Assembly: GCF_003412455.1 (NCBI RefSeq)
Contig: NZ_QTJU01000008.1
Span: forward strand, 124,001-188,000
Length of the DNA: 64,000 bases
Direction: 5' to 3'
Source of the DNA: Deminuibacter soli
GTDB taxonomy: Bacteria; Bacteroidota; Bacteroidia; Chitinophagales; Chitinophagaceae
Shown here: positions 61,064 through 64,000 of the stretch, piece after piece
How positions within the stretch are numbered: position 1 is the stretch's first letter
How the letters are laid out: every line of letters starts with the position of its first letter
The notes under the pieces: model-generated
Database searches by the model: none
What the model was told of the DNA's origin: nothing
Seen by the model: only the letters and a program-made list of their open reading frames with translations
Translations under genes and position numbers: made by a program

Positions 61064-62818
61064 TTAATGCTGATTAAGTTGGCAATGCTGCAGCCAGGGC
61101 CATGATAAAACATATGCCTCCAGCGCTGCTTTTTCCATGTTGCATACTTTTAAATACTCTTCCATATATTCCACCTGAGTTGTGCTTCCGCAATAACCAG
61201 AATTTATATTACGTTCGTGGGGCAAATGATATAAGGCACCCTTTACACGTTTCACAGAAAAGCCCAGATTTTTCATTCGCTTCAGCCGTTCCCTGTCTTC
61301 AGGGCCCCAGCTTTTGAAGTATTCATTTTCCATACCCGCAGCTATAAACCGTTTCCTGTTTAAAAAAACAGCACCACCGCAGGATCGCATGGCTGCTGTG
61401 TTAAATTTGTTCTGGTTGCTGATAAACAAATCCGGGTCAAGTATTTTCGCAAACATATTTTTAAACAGCTGGTCTACGCCTACAAAACAGCCATCATAGG
61501 GATACACCATATCTGCATCCGCATTTCTTAACAACTGCACGCTCCCGTACACCTGGTTGATAGCAGGTATCACATCTGTGTCAAACAGTACAATGCTATT
61601 TGTTTGTGCCTTTTTAACCAGCAGGTTGTTGATATGCGTTCGGTGAAACAGTATATCATCGTTTTCAATAAATTCATAATTGCAGCAAGGCGGTAACTGC
61701 TGCGGATCTGTTTGTTGCTGCAGCCCTGATTCAATGATCAGTATATGCGTGTTGAAATATTTATTGAGGTACCGGGTAACTATGTACAGGTTTTCAAGAC
61801 GGCTGGCAGAATCTATATGCACAGGTATTAAAAATGACACATCCATTAAATCGATACGACAGGCAGCCGCTTCAGCATTAAAATTCCTGATCAAATCAAC
61901 AAGTGCGCTGCTGCAGGTATCCGCATCTATTGCCGGCAAATGCGTATCATAATAAGGAGGAAAATGCGCATACCGCGTTTTATCGAATGCTTTTTCATTA
62001 CCGCGCACACCGGCGTAATGCAGTATAGCTGTATTCTCCCATTGTTGCAAGGGTTCTGCAGGCCAGCAAAAAGCCAGGCCGGGGTGTATGTTTACTGTTT
62101 TTCCTAATAGTAAAGCATTCCAGAATAAGGCCCACATATCAGCACACCAGGCCTGGATACCTTTATACGATGATCTTCCTTTACCTGTTGCCAGGTAGAA
62201 CTTTTCTGCCTCCCGGTTATTGTGCTGTTCCAGCAGCCCGTACATTGCTTCGCAATCATCCTCTATTTTTTGCCAGAATGCCGGTCCGGTGTTTTTTAAT
62301 ACATATTGCGCACCGCCGCAATGCTCATCATTAGCTGTCACTGTTTCCACCGGAATGCCTACAATGCCACACATTTCGTGCAGCAGGGTTGTGCATCCTG
62401 CCTGTTGTATATAAGTGCTGCTTAAATAACTGCGTGTGTCAGAAACATACCAGGTATCATCCCGGCACATAGATGTAAAATCAGGCAATTCACGGAAGAT
62501 AATATCTGAATCATGGTAGAAGAAAAACGCACTTTGCAATTGCGGATGGGCTTCAAGATGCTGGCGTATGATATGCGGACGCAGGGAAGAAAGGTAGTTG
62601 CGTTTTTTTCTAAGATCAGGGTAGGTATAAAAACAGGCTTTACCCCGCTGCTCTTCCATCAGCTCCCGGAAATGGTTCTGTAAACCGGTGCCGGGGTTAT
62701 AAGCAACCAATACATGTATATTTTGTGCAGCAATGCCCACCTGCGAAAAATTGTGTAGCTGCAGTGCAAGCTGCCAGGTAAAATAGTAATCGTCTGGTTG
62801 AGCGGAAAGAAACAGCAT
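61064..62818 (-). CDS. Two-domain glycosyltransferase with C-terminal galactosyltransferase-type domain
   Basis: The 584-residue protein falls into two parts. Residues 1-320 start 'MLFLSAQPDDYYFTWQLALQ' and have a DxD-like 'FFFYHDSDIIFRELPDF' near residue 105 and 'TANDEHCGGAQYVLKNTGPA'; this resembles a sugar-transferase domain of no named family. Residues about 330-584 form a GT2/GT7-like domain with 'VSFLIPVHIDSASRLENLYI', 'SIVLFDTDVIP' as DxD, and the galactosyltransferase C-terminal signature 'CGGAVFLNRKRFIAAG' followed by 'YFKSWGPEDRERLKRMKNLG'. It is coupled to the LanC-like gene (8-nt gap). Glycosylation of a peptide or protein is possible but unproven. Confidence 0.75.
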   Translation of the reverse strand: MLFLSAQPDDYYFTWQLALQLHNFSQVGIAAQNIHVLVAYNPGTGLQNHFRELMEEQRGKACFYTYPDLRKKRNYLSSLRPHIIRQHLEAHPQLQSAFFFYHDSDIIFRELPDFTSMCRDDTWYVSDTRSYLSSTYIQQAGCTTLLHEMCGIVGIPVETVTANDEHCGGAQYVLKNTGPAFWQKIEDDCEAMYGLLEQHNNREAEKFYLATGKGRSSYKGIQAWCADMWALFWNALLLGKTVNIHPGLAFCWPAEPLQQWENTAILHYAGVRGNEKAFDKTRYAHFPPYYDTHLPAIDADTCSSALVDLIRNFNAEAAACRIDLMDVSFLIPVHIDSASRLENLYIVTRYLNKYFNTHILIIESGLQQQTDPQQLPPCCNYEFIENDDILFHRTHINNLLVKKAQTNSIVLFDTDVIPAINQVYGSVQLLRNADADMVYPYDGCFVGVDQLFKNMFAKILDPDLFISNQNKFNTAAMRSCGGAVFLNRKRFIAAGMENEYFKSWGPEDRERLKRMKNLGFSVKRVKGALYHLPHERNINSGYCGSTTQVEYMEEYLKVCNMEKAALEAYVLSWPWLQHCQLNQH

Positions 62819-62848
62819 GGTGGTTTTTCTGGTATAGCTTATTCAGGA

Positions 62849-63919
62849 TCATTTGTATTGCCCTTTAATTTTTTCCAGTTCAGGCAGTATTTTGGTGGCG
62901 TATTCGTGGGCATCCCACTGCATCTGGAAAAACTGTCCAAGGTAAACCGACATTGGTGGCAAACCCACCTGCTGCCGCCGCTGGTCTACATTTTCAGGAT
63001 TGGCCAGCATGTCTACATATTTTTTCCCGGTGGCCGGATCTGTCCATACCTGGCTGCCGTACACCTGTTTTCTTTTTTCCCGTAGAGCAATCCTGTCCTC
63101 CAGCAATGCGAGGTTAGCTGCTTTTGTTTTCCCGTTTTCAGCGGCTTGTTTTATCATGGGTAGGTACCGCTGTTGTGTAGCCAGGTCAGCATGTTGTATT
63201 ACCAGGAACAATGCCTGGCTTCCGTTCTCGCCTACCTCATCTGCACCAAGCCAGCCGTACCGGTTCAAAATACCTTCTACAACCCGGAGATTAATGCTAT
63301 CCTGTTCTTTCATCTGCATGGCCAGTGCCGTAAACTGTTGCTTTATTTTATCTTTTGCATCCCCGGTTGCAGCCTGCATTTGCTGCTGCAGCGACATCAG
63401 TGAAAACCGGTATTGCTGATCTTTCAGGTAAAGCGTGTCCAGCTCAGCTGCAACCCCGGCATGTGTGTTATTTTCCTTGTCTGCCTGGTTCTTCTTTACC
63501 GCATTGCAAATTGTTGCCCAGCGGCTGTCTTTATGCAATGAAGCAAAATCCGCATCGCTGGTTATGCTTTTGTAATCATTGTATTTACCCCGCACAGTTA
63601 TTTCCTGCAACAGCACAAAGGCAGAATCTGCCTCACCCGCAAGCGCCCAGGCACATGCAGCATTGTAAGCCGCATCGTACCGGTGGTTGCCAGTGCCTTT
63701 TTCACCAGGCAATTGATATGCACGCGTATTCAGCTCGGCTGATTGCCGGTATGCTTTTGCGTTATAATATTCATAGGCCTTTTGAGCCAGCGCATCATAA
63801 GTGTCCTGGTTTCCTGTTTGTGAATAACCGGCAGTACTATTCATACAATGGAGTATTAAAAAACCAGCAAGCATTTGGCTGAAGCATTTCAATATAATGG
63901 TGTTTCCGGCAGCTTTCAT
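62849..63919 (-). CDS. Secreted DUF6624-type protein
   Basis: The start at 63919 (MKAAGNTIILK) begins a signal-peptide-like stretch, with cleavage near 'STAGYSQ'. An in-frame ATG at 63931 would add four residues. The first third has TPR-like helices ('YDALAQKAYEYYNAKAYRQS', 'YNAACAWALAGEADSAFVLL'). The last part has the DUF6624 pattern 'ILNRYGWLGADEVGENGSQA', 'FLVIQHADLATQQRYLPMI', 'ALLEDRIALREKRKQVYGSQ' and 'GLPPMSVYLGQ'. Function is unknown. The ATG overlaps the stop of an upstream open frame by 4 nt, suggesting an operon that continues beyond the window and also includes the glycosyltransferase and LanC-like genes. Confidence 0.8.
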   Translation of the reverse strand: MKAAGNTIILKCFSQMLAGFLILHCMNSTAGYSQTGNQDTYDALAQKAYEYYNAKAYRQSAELNTRAYQLPGEKGTGNHRYDAAYNAACAWALAGEADSAFVLLQEITVRGKYNDYKSITSDADFASLHKDSRWATICNAVKKNQADKENNTHAGVAAELDTLYLKDQQYRFSLMSLQQQMQAATGDAKDKIKQQFTALAMQMKEQDSINLRVVEGILNRYGWLGADEVGENGSQALFLVIQHADLATQQRYLPMIKQAAENGKTKAANLALLEDRIALREKRKQVYGSQVWTDPATGKKYVDMLANPENVDQRRQQVGLPPMSVYLGQFFQMQWDAHEYATKILPELEKIKGQYK

Positions 63920-64000
63920 TGATTGTTCCATTTAGCAGTATAAGGATTGTAATTACATTTCAAGGGTTTGGAATACAAATTGCCCGGATCTGTAAGATAG
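63916..64000 (-). CDS. C-terminal end of an unidentified gene cut by the window edge
   Basis: One minus-strand frame is open from the window edge for 27 codons and ends at TGA 63918-63916, which overlaps the ATG of the DUF6624 gene in an ATGA junction. The other two frames are closed by stops. The readable tail ends 'KCNYNPYTAKWNNQ' and matches no family I recognise. The overlap geometry is the main support for it being coding. Confidence 0.35.
   Translation of the reverse strand, partial: YLTDPGNLYSKPLKCNYNPYTAKWNNQ

Noticed and set aside
1-64000. CRISPR arrays, tRNA or rRNA genes, transposases
   Set aside because: No regularly spaced direct repeats, cloverleaf-like or rRNA-like sequence, or transposase motifs were recognised on reading either strand.

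Overview
The window looks like a Bacteroidota chromosome, most likely a Chitinophagaceae-type genome. Three things point there. There is a consensus Bacteroidota promoter (TTTG-N19-TATATTTG, 29565-29595). Glycan export uses SLBB outer-membrane proteins, Wzi-type barrels and kinase-less Wzz proteins. The lineage-typical accessory genes include an M16 protease pair, a LanC-like protein, a DUF6624 protein and a GxxExxY protein. No rRNA, tRNA, CRISPR array or transposase was seen. The genus is inference.

Most of the window is a surface or exopolysaccharide super-locus.
(1) 1-8387, + strand: the tail of a probable epimerase, a WecG/TagA glycosyltransferase, a GDP-mannose 3,5-epimerase homologue, a lipid-carrier sugar-phosphate transferase, then Wzi, Wza and Wzz proteins.
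(2) 29442-8384, - strand: one long assembly unit behind a clear promoter. In transcription order it holds Wza, Wzz, Wzx, a glycosyltransferase-acyltransferase fusion, an EpsG/Wzy-like polymerase, a GT4, a secreted DUF4091 protein, GT2, acyltransferase, GT2, gmd, fcl, rfbB, rfbC and rfbA, followed by two more Wzi paralogues. rfbD is not present.
(3) 37481-29991, - strand: a third Wza, a GT4, a second Wzx, a galactofuranosyltransferase-like gene and a GT2, closed by an intrinsic terminator at 29887-29912.
(4) 44623-56275: a secreted beta-helix protein, a second lipid-carrier sugar-phosphate transferase, a second Wzy/ligase candidate, two GT4s, a GroES-like gene, UDP-galactopyranose mutase and two more glycosyltransferases.
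Together these imply at least two Wzx/Wzy-type pathways. They use GDP-L-fucose, a dTDP-6-deoxyhexose, galactofuranose and possibly GDP-L-galactose. No Wzc-type kinase was found.

Between these blocks, 37729-44482 holds ordinary genes: an HGSNAT-like membrane acyltransferase, a GxxExxY gene flanked by inverted repeats, a sugar-1-phosphate nucleotidyltransferase next to a kinase-RapZ fusion, a thioredoxin-like protein, ruvB and an orphan response regulator.

The right end (56309-64000) has a paired inactive/active M16 peptidase operon. After it come a LanC-like protein, a two-domain glycosyltransferase, a DUF6624 protein and a truncated gene at the edge, which could be part of a cryptic modified-peptide locus. 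The most distinctive observations are the GxxExxY unit with a related solo repeat about 9.5 kb away, the kinase-RapZ fusion, the GT2-acyltransferase fusion, and the LanC/glycosyltransferase pair.
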